Origin: an uncultured Lachnoclostridium sp.
GTDB lineage: Bacteria > Bacillota > Clostridia > Lachnospirales > Lachnospiraceae
DNA length: 64,000 bases
Direction: 5' to 3'
Assembly (NCBI GenBank): GCA_902464595.1
Contig: CABQJX010000002.1
Location: 12,388-76,387, forward strand
The notes under the pieces: model-generated
The model's input: only the letters and a program-made list of their open reading frames with translations
Told to the model about the DNA's origin: nothing
Database searches by the model: none
Part shown: in pieces, positions 25,061 to 33,036 of the stretch
How positions within the stretch are numbered: position 1 is the stretch's first letter
Layout: every line of letters begins with the position of its first letter
Program-made: the position numbers and the translations under genes

Positions 25061-26461
25061 TTACGAAGGTATTTTCTGTGTCGTTACCTGAGATTCCATA
25101 TCGTAAACGCCCACCGTATTTTTATTGGAAATGACTGTAATATTGGTCACATTGTAAAGACGGTGATACACTACATGTTCCCCCTGCTCAAAGCCGGTGC
25201 AGCTCATGCTCAGAAGATATTCCCCTCCCTGAAGGGTCATTTTCTGGGTAAACTCCACTACATACTCATCGCCGGACTTCACAGGCTCCACGTCTGCACT
25301 CTCAAACATAGTATTGGTCCCTGTAAGCTCCGTTCCCTTCTTATCCTTGATCGTATAGGTGAAAATAGGCGCTTCAATGTCTGCATTAAAATGGATCCGC
25401 TCCCGGATCGTAAACATCTCCCCTTTTAAGAGAAGATTGGTTACATTGCCCTTCTGATCCAAAAGCCCCAGATCCACGATCTCAGCCCGCCCGTCTCCAT
25501 ACTCAGTGCGGTCGCTGTTGATGGTGAGCTGATCCTTCATGAGACGGCTATCCAAGCCCATTCCGCCGGAAAAATCAGACATTTCTACTGTTTGTCTTCC
25601 TTTTTCTGTCCCTTGCACGGTCTTCTCCACGGGTCTGGCTTCCCTGCTGTTTCCGCTCTGGCGTTCCTGCTCCAGCTCCTCTTTCAGCGCCTCCAGCTGT
25701 CCTGCCAGGATCTTTTTATACATATCCACCACCCTGCCAGCCGGTCCCTCTGCGATAAACTCCCCTTTATTTAAGAGAACCACACGGTCGCAGTATTTGA
25801 TAATACTTCCCATATCATGGGTCACCATCAGGATAGTCGTTCCCTTCTGCCGGATCTCCTCCATGCGGCGGTAACATTTGGACTGGAAAAATACATCCCC
25901 CACGGAAAGGGCTTCGTCCACGATCAAGATTTCAGGGTCCACATTGATGGCAAGGGCAAAAGCCAGCCGTACAAACATACCGCTGGAATAAGTCTTCACG
26001 GGCTGGTATACAAAATCCCCGATTTCCGCAAAATCCAGGATTTCCTGGAGCTTTGCATCCATCTCCTTTTTGGTATACCCCATCATCGTGCCGTTCATAT
26101 ATATATTTTCAATTCCTGTATAATCCATATTAAATCCGGCTCCCAGCTCCAAAAGGGCTGAGATCTTGCCGTTCACCTTTACCGCTCCCGTGGTGGGAGT
26201 CAAAACCCCTGTGATGATCTTTAATATAGTGGATTTACCGGAACCGTTTGTTCCGATGATCCCAACCGTCTCCCCCTTTTTCACCTGAAAGGAAAGGCTA
26301 TTGAGGGCATAAAAATCACGATGGTAATTTTTATGGGAAATGCTCATAGATTCCTTCAGACGGTCAATGGGCTTTTCGTAAAGCCGGTATACCTTGGTCA
26401 CATCAGCAACCTCTATGGCATATTGATTGTCCTGTTCTATCACTGACATAATTTTCTCCAT
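25061..26461 (-). CDS. wzt: Polysaccharide ABC exporter ATPase with C-terminal glycan-recognition domain (Wzt)
   Basis: The 466-residue protein has Walker A 'GTNGSGKST', signature 'YSSGMFVRLAFALA', Walker B 'ILIVDEA' and the switch 'VTHDM', all within about 260 residues. A charged linker follows, then a beta-rich domain (about 310-460, 'EIVDLGLLDQKGNVTNLL') like Wzt-C, which in E. coli O9a and Klebsiella systems binds the capped end of the glycan before export. Start: ATG at 26461. An ATG at 26449 has the better GGAG spacing. Its permease partner is about 5 kb away at 31382, across an unrelated island. Confidence 0.88.
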   Translation of the reverse strand: MEKIMSVIEQDNQYAIEVADVTKVYRLYEKPIDRLKESMSISHKNYHRDFYALNSLSFQVKKGETVGIIGTNGSGKSTILKIITGVLTPTTGAVKVNGKISALLELGAGFNMDYTGIENIYMNGTMMGYTKKEMDAKLQEILDFAEIGDFVYQPVKTYSSGMFVRLAFALAINVDPEILIVDEALSVGDVFFQSKCYRRMEEIRQKGTTILMVTHDMGSIIKYCDRVVLLNKGEFIAEGPAGRVVDMYKKILAGQLEALKEELEQERQSGNSREARPVEKTVQGTEKGRQTVEMSDFSGGMGLDSRLMKDQLTINSDRTEYGDGRAEIVDLGLLDQKGNVTNLLLKGEMFTIRERIHFNADIEAPIFTYTIKDKKGTELTGTNTMFESADVEPVKSGDEYVVEFTQKMTLQGGEYLLSMSCTGFEQGEHVVYHRLYNVTNITVISNKNTVGVYDMESQVTTQKIPS

Positions 26462-26524
26462 CTTTTCACGCTTTTGGATCCCCTTTGCCGGTTTTCAAAG
26501 GCGTTTTCATGCATACTTCTTTTA

Positions 26525-26533
26525 AGTATAGCA
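26525..26533 (-). promoter_or_regulatory. Extended -10 promoter for wzt
   Basis: On the minus strand TGCTATACT is an extended -10 element (TGn plus TATACT). No good -35 box is seen at 16-18 bases. An inverted repeat ATACTT/AAGTAT (26513-26518 and 26524-26529) overlaps it and could bind a regulator. Confidence 0.45.
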
Positions 26534-26689
26534 TAGAATGAAAGATTTTTATACCTCTAATCTTGAGTTTCCGCATTTTTCGCAGCCGTTCAGCCATGGG
26601 AAGATTTAGGAAAAGAAACGGCACAAAACAAAAAATGGGAAAGGGAAAAAATTACCGTGACTTTTATCACATATCTTTCAGCCAAACTG

Positions 26690-26698
26690 TGGTATTAT
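26690..26698 (+). promoter_or_regulatory. Possible extended -10 promoter for the thioredoxin gene
   Basis: TGGTATTAT fits a TGn-extended -10 box about 44 bases before the ATG. No clear -35 box accompanies it. Confidence 0.35.
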
Positions 26699-26741
26699 AA
26701 GAACATAGGAAAGAAAACCACTTACAAAAGGAGGCAGACAT

Positions 26742-27065
26742 ATGGAGTTAAGACATTTAAATAAAGAAGATTTTGATCAGGCAGTAAATGCAGGCGACGA
26801 CCTGGTAGTAGTAGATTTTTTTGCAGACTGGTGCACCCCCTGCCAAATGTTAGGCCCGGTAGTAGCCAAAGCTGCAGAGCAGTATCCAGACGTGCATTTT
26901 TATAAGGTAGACACCCAAACCCAGAGGGATCTGGCCCTCCGGTTCCGTGTTCTCAGCATCCCTACCCTGCTTTATATGAAACGAGGCACTGTCCTTCACC
27001 GCTCCACTGGTTATGTGGATGCTGGAGAGCTGGCAGCTGCTGTAGAGCAGTACAAAAACGCATAG
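26742..27065 (+). CDS. trxA: Thioredoxin with WCTPC active site
   Basis: The 107-residue protein has the thioredoxin fold signature 'VVVDFFADWCTPCQMLGPV' with redox cysteines Cys31 and Cys34, and the cis-proline loop 'SIPTL'. The Thr between the cysteines replaces the usual Gly (WCGPC), which may shift the redox potential. It would reduce disulfides in the cytoplasm using thioredoxin reductase encoded elsewhere. AAAGGAGG precedes the ATG. A strong terminator follows, so it is probably a single-gene transcript. The gene symbol reflects the family, not a specific orthologue. Confidence 0.88.
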   Translation: MELRHLNKEDFDQAVNAGDDLVVVDFFADWCTPCQMLGPVVAKAAEQYPDVHFYKVDTQTQRDLALRFRVLSIPTLLYMKRGTVLHRSTGYVDAGELAAAVEQYKNA

Positions 27066-27106
27066 AAGATGTATGGCTGAAATGTTACGAATATCCCTTT
27101 AGAAAG

Positions 27107-27156
27107 GCCCAGACAGTCGGCTGCAGCAAGCAGCTCTGTCCGGGCTTTTCTTTTTT
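27107..27156 (+). terminator. Strong intrinsic terminator after the thioredoxin gene
   Basis: GCCCAGACAG (27107-27116) pairs with CTGTCCGGGC (27136-27145) with one mismatch, with an inner CTGC/GCAG stem. TTTTCTTTTTT (27146-27156) follows immediately. Confidence 0.9.
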
Positions 27157-27250
27157 CAATATCCGGCTAAGATCCATCGAAATTCTCAATGGGAATACCG
27201 CCCCAGGATATGGTAAAATAAGGCTATCATACTTAAGGAGGAACTATCTT

Positions 27251-27775
27251 ATGAACATTGGTGTAACCGAAATCAGTCCCAGAAACGTACAGCAGATCGC
27301 AGAGAAAAAATTTAAAGATGGCTATTACTGCTGTGAAGCCCTTGTAAGCGCCATTCGGGATGAATTTCATCTGGATGTTCCAGAGGAAGTGATCGCCATG
27401 GCTTCCGGTATGGCAGTAGGAGCCGGAAAATCCGGCTGTGTCTGCGGCGCTTTCAATGGCGGAATCCTTGCCCTGGGATTATTTTTTGGAAGAACAGAGC
27501 AGGACGGGCCTTCCAATCCCAAAAGCGTAAAATGTATGGCTCTGACAAAGGAGCTTCACGACTGGTTTAAGGAAGCCAACCATAAAAACGCAATCTGCTG
27601 CCGGGTACTCACCAAAGAATTTGACAAAGGAAAAGGCGAACACAAGGAACAGTGTATTTTCTTTACCGGACTGTGCGCATGGAAGGTGGCACAGATCGTA
27701 TGCCGGGAACTTGGCATCAAAAATCTGGATGAAATTGATGAACCTGCTCCCAGACGCAGTCTGGCTGAAATTTAA
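27251..27775 (+). CDS. C_GCAxxG_C_C family (redox-type) protein
   Basis: The 174-residue protein has the spaced cysteines of this family: 'YYCCEALVSAI' near residue 30, 'GKSGCVCGAFNGGILALG' near 60-75, 'NAICCRVL' near 118 and 'EQCIFFTGLCAWKVA' near 140. The family is widespread in anaerobes, and a redox or metal role is suspected from the cysteines, not proven. AAGGAGG lies before the ATG. It is followed by a TDT transporter 64 bases later, possibly one transcript. Confidence 0.8.
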   Translation: MNIGVTEISPRNVQQIAEKKFKDGYYCCEALVSAIRDEFHLDVPEEVIAMASGMAVGAGKSGCVCGAFNGGILALGLFFGRTEQDGPSNPKSVKCMALTKELHDWFKEANHKNAICCRVLTKEFDKGKGEHKEQCIFFTGLCAWKVAQIVCRELGIKNLDEIDEPAPRRSLAEI

Positions 27776-27839
27776 AGACTGAGATAAAATCAAAAGACTG
27801 ACAGGAGGACTTCTGTTCCAACAGAAGGATAAAACAGAT

Positions 27840-28763
27840 ATGAAACATATGATCAAAAAAGTTCCCCTTCCTATTTGTGGGGTTATGCTGGGCCTGGCAG
27901 CCCTTGGCAACCTTCTCCAGAGCTATGGGGAAGGGATCCGTTACGCCTGCGGGATTGCAGCCGCATGTTTACTGATCTTATTTTTGCTCAAGCTGGTTCT
28001 TTTTCCAAACATGATCCGGGAAGATCTGAACAATCCCATTATGGCAAGTGTGGCCGGAACCCTGCCCATGGGCATCATGCTCCTCAGCGCTTATATAAAG
28101 CCTTTCATCGGATCCGGGGCCATGTATATCTGGTTTTTTGCCATTGGGATGCATCTGGCTCTGATCCTTTATTTCACAGTAACCTTTCTGTTCCGGTTAC
28201 AGATGCCTAAGGTCTTTGCCAGCTATTACATCGTATATGTAGGCATCGCCGCAGCTGCTGTAACTGCTCCTGCCTTCGGACAGTTAGCGGTAGGTACAGC
28301 GGCATTCTGGTTTGGTTTTGTGACCCTCATTGGACTTCTGATCCTGGTGACTGTCCGTTATATCAAATTTCCTCAGGTTCCAGAACCGGCACAGCCTCTG
28401 TTCTGTATCTACGCCGCTCCTGCAAGCCTTTGCATTGCCGGGTATGTACAGTCCGTGACCCCCAAATCCAGAACATTCCTGTTAGTCATGCTGGCCCTGG
28501 CAGTAATCCTATATCTGGCTGCTTTCATCAAGGCTGTGGGATGTTTAAAATTAAAATTTTACCCAAGCTATGCGGCTTTTACCTTCCCCTTTGTGATCAG
28601 CGCCATCGCCTCCAAACAGACCATGGCCTGTCTCGCCAATATGGGGCAGCCCCTGCCTATTCTGAAACCCATTGTCCTCATTCAGACCATCATCGCAGCT
28701 GCCTTTGTAATCTATACGCTGATCCGGTTTCTGGGATTTATCTTTGCCCCTGAACAAAAATAG
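27840..28763 (+). CDS. TDT family transporter (TehA/SLAC1-like)
   Basis: The 307-residue protein has about ten membrane segments and the pattern of the tellurite-resistance/dicarboxylate transporter family, including the early 'PLPICGVMLGLAALGNLL' and 'MASVAGTLPMGIMLLSAY'. Family members include TehA, malate transporters and the yeast sulfite exporter Ssu1, so an anion channel or exporter is likely. The substrate is unknown. AAGGA lies ten bases before the ATG. Confidence 0.8.
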   Translation: MKHMIKKVPLPICGVMLGLAALGNLLQSYGEGIRYACGIAAACLLILFLLKLVLFPNMIREDLNNPIMASVAGTLPMGIMLLSAYIKPFIGSGAMYIWFFAIGMHLALILYFTVTFLFRLQMPKVFASYYIVYVGIAAAAVTAPAFGQLAVGTAAFWFGFVTLIGLLILVTVRYIKFPQVPEPAQPLFCIYAAPASLCIAGYVQSVTPKSRTFLLVMLALAVILYLAAFIKAVGCLKLKFYPSYAAFTFPFVISAIASKQTMACLANMGQPLPILKPIVLIQTIIAAAFVIYTLIRFLGFIFAPEQK

Positions 28764-28890
28764 CTGGCAGGCTGTTGTTTCCCTCTAAAAAACTCAAAGC
28801 CCCAGGATGATTGCTTTCTTTCTCAGCCTTTGCTATAGTATTAGGGTATTAGCGGTTTCTTCTTTGAATCTCTTCCTGGGAGGCAAAATT

Positions 28891-29568
28891 ATGGGAATAA
28901 ATGTAAAATCCGAGAAATGGAAGCTTTTACACCATTCTCATTCCAAGAAAGCCCAAAATGACACCGATCATTCGGGCTTTCTTTTGGTTCGTCTTTTTTT
29001 GTCCACCCTTTCCCTCAGCGCTTTTACCTTCGGGGGAGGGTACGTCATTGTCACTCTCATGAAAAAGAAATTTGTGGATCAATATCACTGGATCGATGAG
29101 GAGGAAATGTTGGATCTGGTAGCCATCGCCCAGTCCTCTCCGGGGGCTATTGCTGTCAACGGAGCCATTGTGGTGGGATATAAGCTTGCAGGGCTTTTGG
29201 GGGTCATCACCACCGTCATAGCCACCGTGCTCCCCCCTTTCGTGATCCTCACTCTGATCTCCTTCTGCTATACCGCTTTCCGCTCCAATCCTATTGTGGG
29301 ATGGATGCTGGAGGGGATGCAGGCCGGAGTGGGAGCGGTCATCGCCCAGGTGGTGTGGGAGATGGCAGCCCCGCTGGCATGGGAAAGGAAGTGGCTTTCC
29401 CTTCTCGTTATGGCCGCCGCTTTTGGAGCCAATTGGTTTTTCCATGTGAGCGCCGTCTTCATCATTCTGGCCTGCGGCCTGTTGGGCGCGGTGTGGACGC
29501 TGTGCCAGAAACCGGATAAGCAAAAGCTTTCCGGACAGAAACCGGACAGAAAAGGAGGCGGCCAATAA
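28891..29568 (+). CDS. Chromate transporter, first subunit (CHR domain)
   Basis: The 225-residue protein has one CHR domain with 'AFTFGGGYVIVTLM' and 'SSPGAIAVNGAIVVGY', typical of short-chain ChrA proteins that work as pairs. Start: ATG at 28891 behind GGGAGG. An upstream in-frame ATG at 28807 would add 28 hydrophobic residues and has no ribosome site. Its TAA overlaps the next ATG by one base. Chromate is the reference substrate of the family, but the natural anion here is unknown. Confidence 0.85.
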   Translation: MGINVKSEKWKLLHHSHSKKAQNDTDHSGFLLVRLFLSTLSLSAFTFGGGYVIVTLMKKKFVDQYHWIDEEEMLDLVAIAQSSPGAIAVNGAIVVGYKLAGLLGVITTVIATVLPPFVILTLISFCYTAFRSNPIVGWMLEGMQAGVGAVIAQVVWEMAAPLAWERKWLSLLVMAAAFGANWFFHVSAVFIILACGLLGAVWTLCQKPDKQKLSGQKPDRKGGGQ

Positions 29569-30152
29569 TGGACATCCTGCTTTATACAAAACTATTCCTC
29601 AGCTTTCTTCAGATCGGCGCCTTCAGCTTTGGCGGCGGCTACGCGGCCATGCCCTTGATCCAGCAGCAGGTGGTAACGCAAAATGGCTGGCTCTCCCCAG
29701 CTGAATTTGCAGATCTGGTAACGATCTCCCAGATGACGCCAGGCCCCATTGCTATCAATGCCGCTACCTTTGTGGGAACCCGGCTTGGAGGGATCCCAGG
29801 CGCCCTTACCGCCACAGCTGGCTGCGTCCTTCCCTCCTGCCTTCTCGTAACGCTTTTAGCAAAGCTTTACCTCCGCTACCGGAGCCTAAGCCTTCTCCAG
29901 GGAATCCTCCATTTTCTCCGGCCTGCGGTGATCGCCCTGATCGGAGCCGCCGGAGTCAGTATCCTCATCACCGCATTCTGGGGCGGGCAGGGATTCGTCC
30001 CGGGGCTTTCCGCTTTCCGTCTCCGCTCCTTCCTTTTCTTTCTGGGTGCCTTAACGCTGCTGATCAAATTCCGTCTGAACCCGATCCTGGTAATGCTCCT
30101 GTGCGGGGCGGCAGAAACTTTATTCCAGACGTTTGCAGCTATTATCAAATAA
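29568..30152 (+). CDS. Chromate transporter, second subunit (CHR domain)
   Basis: The 194-residue partner has 'AFSFGGGYAAMPLIQQQ' and 'QMTPGPIAINAATFVGTRLGG', the CHR signature. It overlaps the upstream gene in TAATG and has AAAGGAGG inside that gene, so the two are translationally coupled. The two together equal a full-length ChrA in antiparallel arrangement. Confidence 0.87.
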   Translation: MDILLYTKLFLSFLQIGAFSFGGGYAAMPLIQQQVVTQNGWLSPAEFADLVTISQMTPGPIAINAATFVGTRLGGIPGALTATAGCVLPSCLLVTLLAKLYLRYRSLSLLQGILHFLRPAVIALIGAAGVSILITAFWGGQGFVPGLSAFRLRSFLFFLGALTLLIKFRLNPILVMLLCGAAETLFQTFAAIIK

Positions 30153-30173
30153 AAATCATCAAAAGGAGGCCCT

Positions 30174-30704
30174 ATGGAGCTGAGACAGGAATACCAATCG
30201 TTCCAAATACGGAAAATCAAAGAGAACAAAAAGCAATATCTGGATCTCCTCCTTCTGGCTGATGAACAGGAGGATATGATCGACCGCTATCTGGAGCGGG
30301 GGGATCTGTTCGTACTGATGAAAAAGGATGCTGTGGCCGCAGAGTGTGTGGTCACAAAGGAGGAGCATACGAAAGGGACAGGAAAACAGGGCCGCACACT
30401 GATTCCTGAAGCAGAAACAGGAGGGATCTATGAATTAAAAAATATAGCCACAGCCCCCTCCTTCCAGCGCCAGGGCTATGGCCGAACCCTCATCGAATTT
30501 ATTTTTTTCCATTACACCGATCTCACAACCTTATATGTGGGAACCGGAGACAGCCCCCTCACCCTTGATTTCTACAAGTCCTGCGGTTTTTCCTTCTCCC
30601 ACCGCATCCCCCATTTCTTTACAGAATATTATGACCATCCGATCTTTGAGGGCGGGAAACAGCTGATTGATATGGTTTACCTAAAGAGGGAGCGGACGCG
30701 TTAA
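30174..30704 (+). CDS. GNAT family N-acetyltransferase
   Basis: The 176-residue protein contains the acetyl-CoA binding motif 'IATAPSFQRQGYGRTLIEF' (Q/R-x2-G-x-G) and the later 'DFYKSCGFSFSHR'. The substrate is unknown. AAAAGGAGG precedes the ATG, and the gene lies 21 bases after the chromate transporter pair. Its stop codon TAA lies in the loop of the following terminator. Confidence 0.85.
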   Translation: MELRQEYQSFQIRKIKENKKQYLDLLLLADEQEDMIDRYLERGDLFVLMKKDAVAAECVVTKEEHTKGTGKQGRTLIPEAETGGIYELKNIATAPSFQRQGYGRTLIEFIFFHYTDLTTLYVGTGDSPLTLDFYKSCGFSFSHRIPHFFTEYYDHPIFEGGKQLIDMVYLKRERTR

Positions 30705-30720
30705 AACGTCTGCTCCCTCT
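30685..30720 (+). terminator. Terminator overlapping the end of the GNAT gene
   Basis: AGAGGGAGCGGACG (30685-30698) pairs with CGTCTGCTCCCTCT (30707-30720) with one G-T pair. The loop contains the stop codon (30702-30704). TTGCTGTTT follows. Confidence 0.75.
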
Positions 30721-30762
30721 TGCTGTTTGGCACTCCTCTTTCTGGTCTGGCTCCGCCTGGTT

Positions 30763-31362
30763 TTACACCTGGCCTCCAAACTCTCTGAGCCATCTCCGCC
30801 TGTCCTCATAATCCGGCAGGACAGCTCTCACCTCTGCCCAAAACCGTGAAGAATGGTTCATCTCTTTTCTGTGAGCCAGCTCGTGGACTGCCACATAATC
30901 CAAAATCTCCGGAGGCATTAAGATCAGCTTCCAGTGGAAATTCAGGTTTCCCCCGCTGCTGCAGCTGCCCCACCGCGTCTTTGCTGCCCGAATGGTGATC
31001 CGGTTATAATCCACTCCCATGATCCCGGCAAAATAAGCGCATCTCTGTTCCAGCTGTTCCTTCGCCCGTTTGCGGTAAAGGATTTCCAGTCCGGGGTCTT
31101 CCTCATAATCATGTCGCGGACGGTTTCTCTCCTTCTTTGCCCGCTCCATGACCAGCCGCCATTTCTCAGCGATCCACTGCTCCCGCTCTCCCAAAAACTG
31201 CCTTACCGCCCGGTCGCTGATCCTGTTCGGAACCCGGGCAATGACCTGACCGTCCCCTTTTATTTCCAATCCCAAAGTACGGCGGCCGGAATAGATAATC
31301 CTGACCGGGATCTCCCCCTGGCGTTCCCCTTCCCTCCATCGGATGATCTCCTGTTTTAACAT
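30763..31362 (-). CDS. YgjP-like metallopeptidase (DUF45)
   Basis: The 199-residue protein has the zinc motif 'VAVHELAHRKEMNHSSRFW' (HELAH plus a later His) and 'KTRWGSCSSGGNLNFHWKLI', the YgjP/SprT-like signature. Substrates of the family are not established. Start: ATG at 31362 behind AGAGGAAAGG. It follows wzm by 19 bases and may be the last gene of that run, though a role in glycan export is not implied. Confidence 0.85.
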   Translation of the reverse strand: MLKQEIIRWREGERQGEIPVRIIYSGRRTLGLEIKGDGQVIARVPNRISDRAVRQFLGEREQWIAEKWRLVMERAKKERNRPRHDYEEDPGLEILYRKRAKEQLEQRCAYFAGIMGVDYNRITIRAAKTRWGSCSSGGNLNFHWKLILMPPEILDYVAVHELAHRKEMNHSSRFWAEVRAVLPDYEDRRRWLREFGGQV

Positions 31363-31381
31363 ACCCTTTCCTCTGCCGTTC

Positions 31382-32194
31382 TTACAGCACATCGGAGAAA
31401 TGAGGCCGCAGACGTTTAAAGATCTTCAGTCCCAGAAGGATCACAGCCCCTGTAAAGCACCAGTAGTACAGGGTAAGGGTGGGGCGCTCCCAAAACCAAT
31501 TTCCTGTAAGCACAGTATCCCGATACCCAGCCACTACATAGTAGAATGGGTTCAGCTTAAAGAGCGTCTCTACCCAGGGACCAGCCCCTGTAAACATGGA
31601 CTCGTGATACATGATAGGCGTCATCCATATGCCAAACTGGAGACAGATGCTGACGATCTGGGCCATATCCTTGAAAAACACATTGACCGCACTGGTAAAA
31701 AAGCCGATCCCAAGAGCCAGCATAGAAGCCGCAAAAGAATAATATACGACCTGGATCCAGATGAAATGGGGCATTTTCCCCGTGATCAAGTACATTCCAA
31801 ACATGATCAGCACAAAAAAGGCGTGGACGAGAAGGCAGGAGATCAGCTTAATGATCGGAAGGATCTCCACCTTAAATACCACTTTTTTCACCAGATAACT
31901 GTACTCCTGAAGACAGTTTGTGACGCTGTTGACCGCCTCCCCGAAAAAGAACCAGGGTACAATACCGGGAACCAGCCATTCCACATAGGAGGCCCCCTCC
32001 ACAGGCGGCGGCGATTTAAACCCCAGGCCAAATACGACTGCGTATATGCTGACCGTCACAATGGGCTGTATGAACATCCAAACAACCCCAAAATAGGAGC
32101 CTACAAAGCGCTTGCGGAAATCCGCTTTTCCCAGATCCCAGATCAGCCTGCGCTTTTCTATGATCTCCTTCAAAAGAGAACACACATACTTCAT
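31382..32194 (-). CDS. wzm: Polysaccharide ABC exporter permease (Wzm/TagG)
   Basis: The 270-residue ABC-2 type permease has six membrane segments and family marks 'RYVGSYFGVVWMFIQPI'-like 'RFVGSYFGVVWMFIQPI' near residue 30 and 'WFFFGEAVNSVTNCL' near 75. It forms the membrane channel for undecaprenyl-linked glycans together with Wzt. Here it sits after rmlC. Its ATPase partner wzt is about 5 kb downstream, behind a plus-strand island, so the two are on separate transcripts. Confidence 0.88.
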   Translation of the reverse strand: MKYVCSLLKEIIEKRRLIWDLGKADFRKRFVGSYFGVVWMFIQPIVTVSIYAVVFGLGFKSPPPVEGASYVEWLVPGIVPWFFFGEAVNSVTNCLQEYSYLVKKVVFKVEILPIIKLISCLLVHAFFVLIMFGMYLITGKMPHFIWIQVVYYSFAASMLALGIGFFTSAVNVFFKDMAQIVSICLQFGIWMTPIMYHESMFTGAGPWVETLFKLNPFYYVVAGYRDTVLTGNWFWERPTLTLYYWCFTGAVILLGLKIFKRLRPHFSDVL

Positions 32195-32227
32195 ATGACT
32201 AAACCCTTTTTCTTTCCATTCCGTCCC

Positions 32228-32791
32228 TTAGGCTTCCCCGAACTTAAAGGTATCCTCAAGCCCGCTCCATTTTTTGTCCTTATCAGAGATGATCAGCTGC
32301 ATATCCGGCTCAATGGGCCAGTCAATACCGATCTTAGGATCGCTCCACAAAAGTCCTCCCTCATCTCCCGGATGATAGAAATCCGTACACTTATACGCGA
32401 ACTCCGCCTCATCAGAAAGGACTAAAAATCCATGAGCGAAGCCCTCGGGAATATAAAACTGCTTCTTATTCTCAGCAGATAAGATGACTCCAAACCATTT
32501 TCCATAGGTCTCAGAATCTGCCCTCAGATCCACTGCCACGTCATACACCGTGCCGCGGATGGCACGAACCAGCTTGCCCTGGGGATACTGCTTCTGAAAA
32601 TGAAGTCCTCTGAGCACGCCCTTTACGGACATAGACTGATTATCCTGGACAAATACCATATCCAGGCCAGCCTCTTTAAAATCATTCTGGTTATAAGTTT
32701 CCACAAAATAGCCTCTCTCATCCTTAAATACGGTCGGCTCGATCACATACAATCCCTTGATGTCACAGGGGGTCACTTTAATCTTTCCCAT
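32228..32791 (-). CDS. rmlC: dTDP-4-dehydrorhamnose 3,5-epimerase
   Basis: The 187-residue cupin has 'FKDERGYFVETYNQNDF', 'VLRGLHFQKQYPQGKLVR' with the catalytic His, 'VAVDLR' and 'FYIPEGFAHGFLVLSD', all RmlC marks. It performs the third step to dTDP-L-rhamnose. Start: ATG at 32791, since AGGAG lies nine bases before it. A GTG at 32797 is too close. It is separated by 24 kb from rmlA, rmlB and rmlD (55466-58374). Confidence 0.93.
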   Translation of the reverse strand: MGKIKVTPCDIKGLYVIEPTVFKDERGYFVETYNQNDFKEAGLDMVFVQDNQSMSVKGVLRGLHFQKQYPQGKLVRAIRGTVYDVAVDLRADSETYGKWFGVILSAENKKQFYIPEGFAHGFLVLSDEAEFAYKCTDFYHPGDEGGLLWSDPKIGIDWPIEPDMQLIISDKDKKWSGLEDTFKFGEA

Positions 32792-32965
32792 GATCACTAC
32801 TCCTTTTCTTCACTGTGGGCTTTTGGTATCATCCCTTCGCCCGGTCAATTCTATCACGTTCTAAAACAACTGACAAGCCCCACGGACCCGCTCTCTCCTA
32901 AAATCCGTAACAGTTCAGCCATACATTTTCCTTTGCTCTTACAGAATATGGGAAGCTCTGGACGT

Positions 32966-33012
32966 CTGTCCGGGCATCTATCTGGACATCTGTCTGGACA
33001 TCTTTCTGGCAT
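32966..33012. repeat. 12-bp tandem repeats between DUF2142 gene and rmlC
   Basis: Four units close to CTGTCTGGACAT start at 32966, 32978, 32990 and 33002 (the last is 11 bases). They lie in the 245-base gap downstream of the DUF2142 gene and are not in a supported gene. Confidence 0.7.
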
Positions 33013-33036
33013 CTGGCCGGATGCCTGTCTGGGTGC

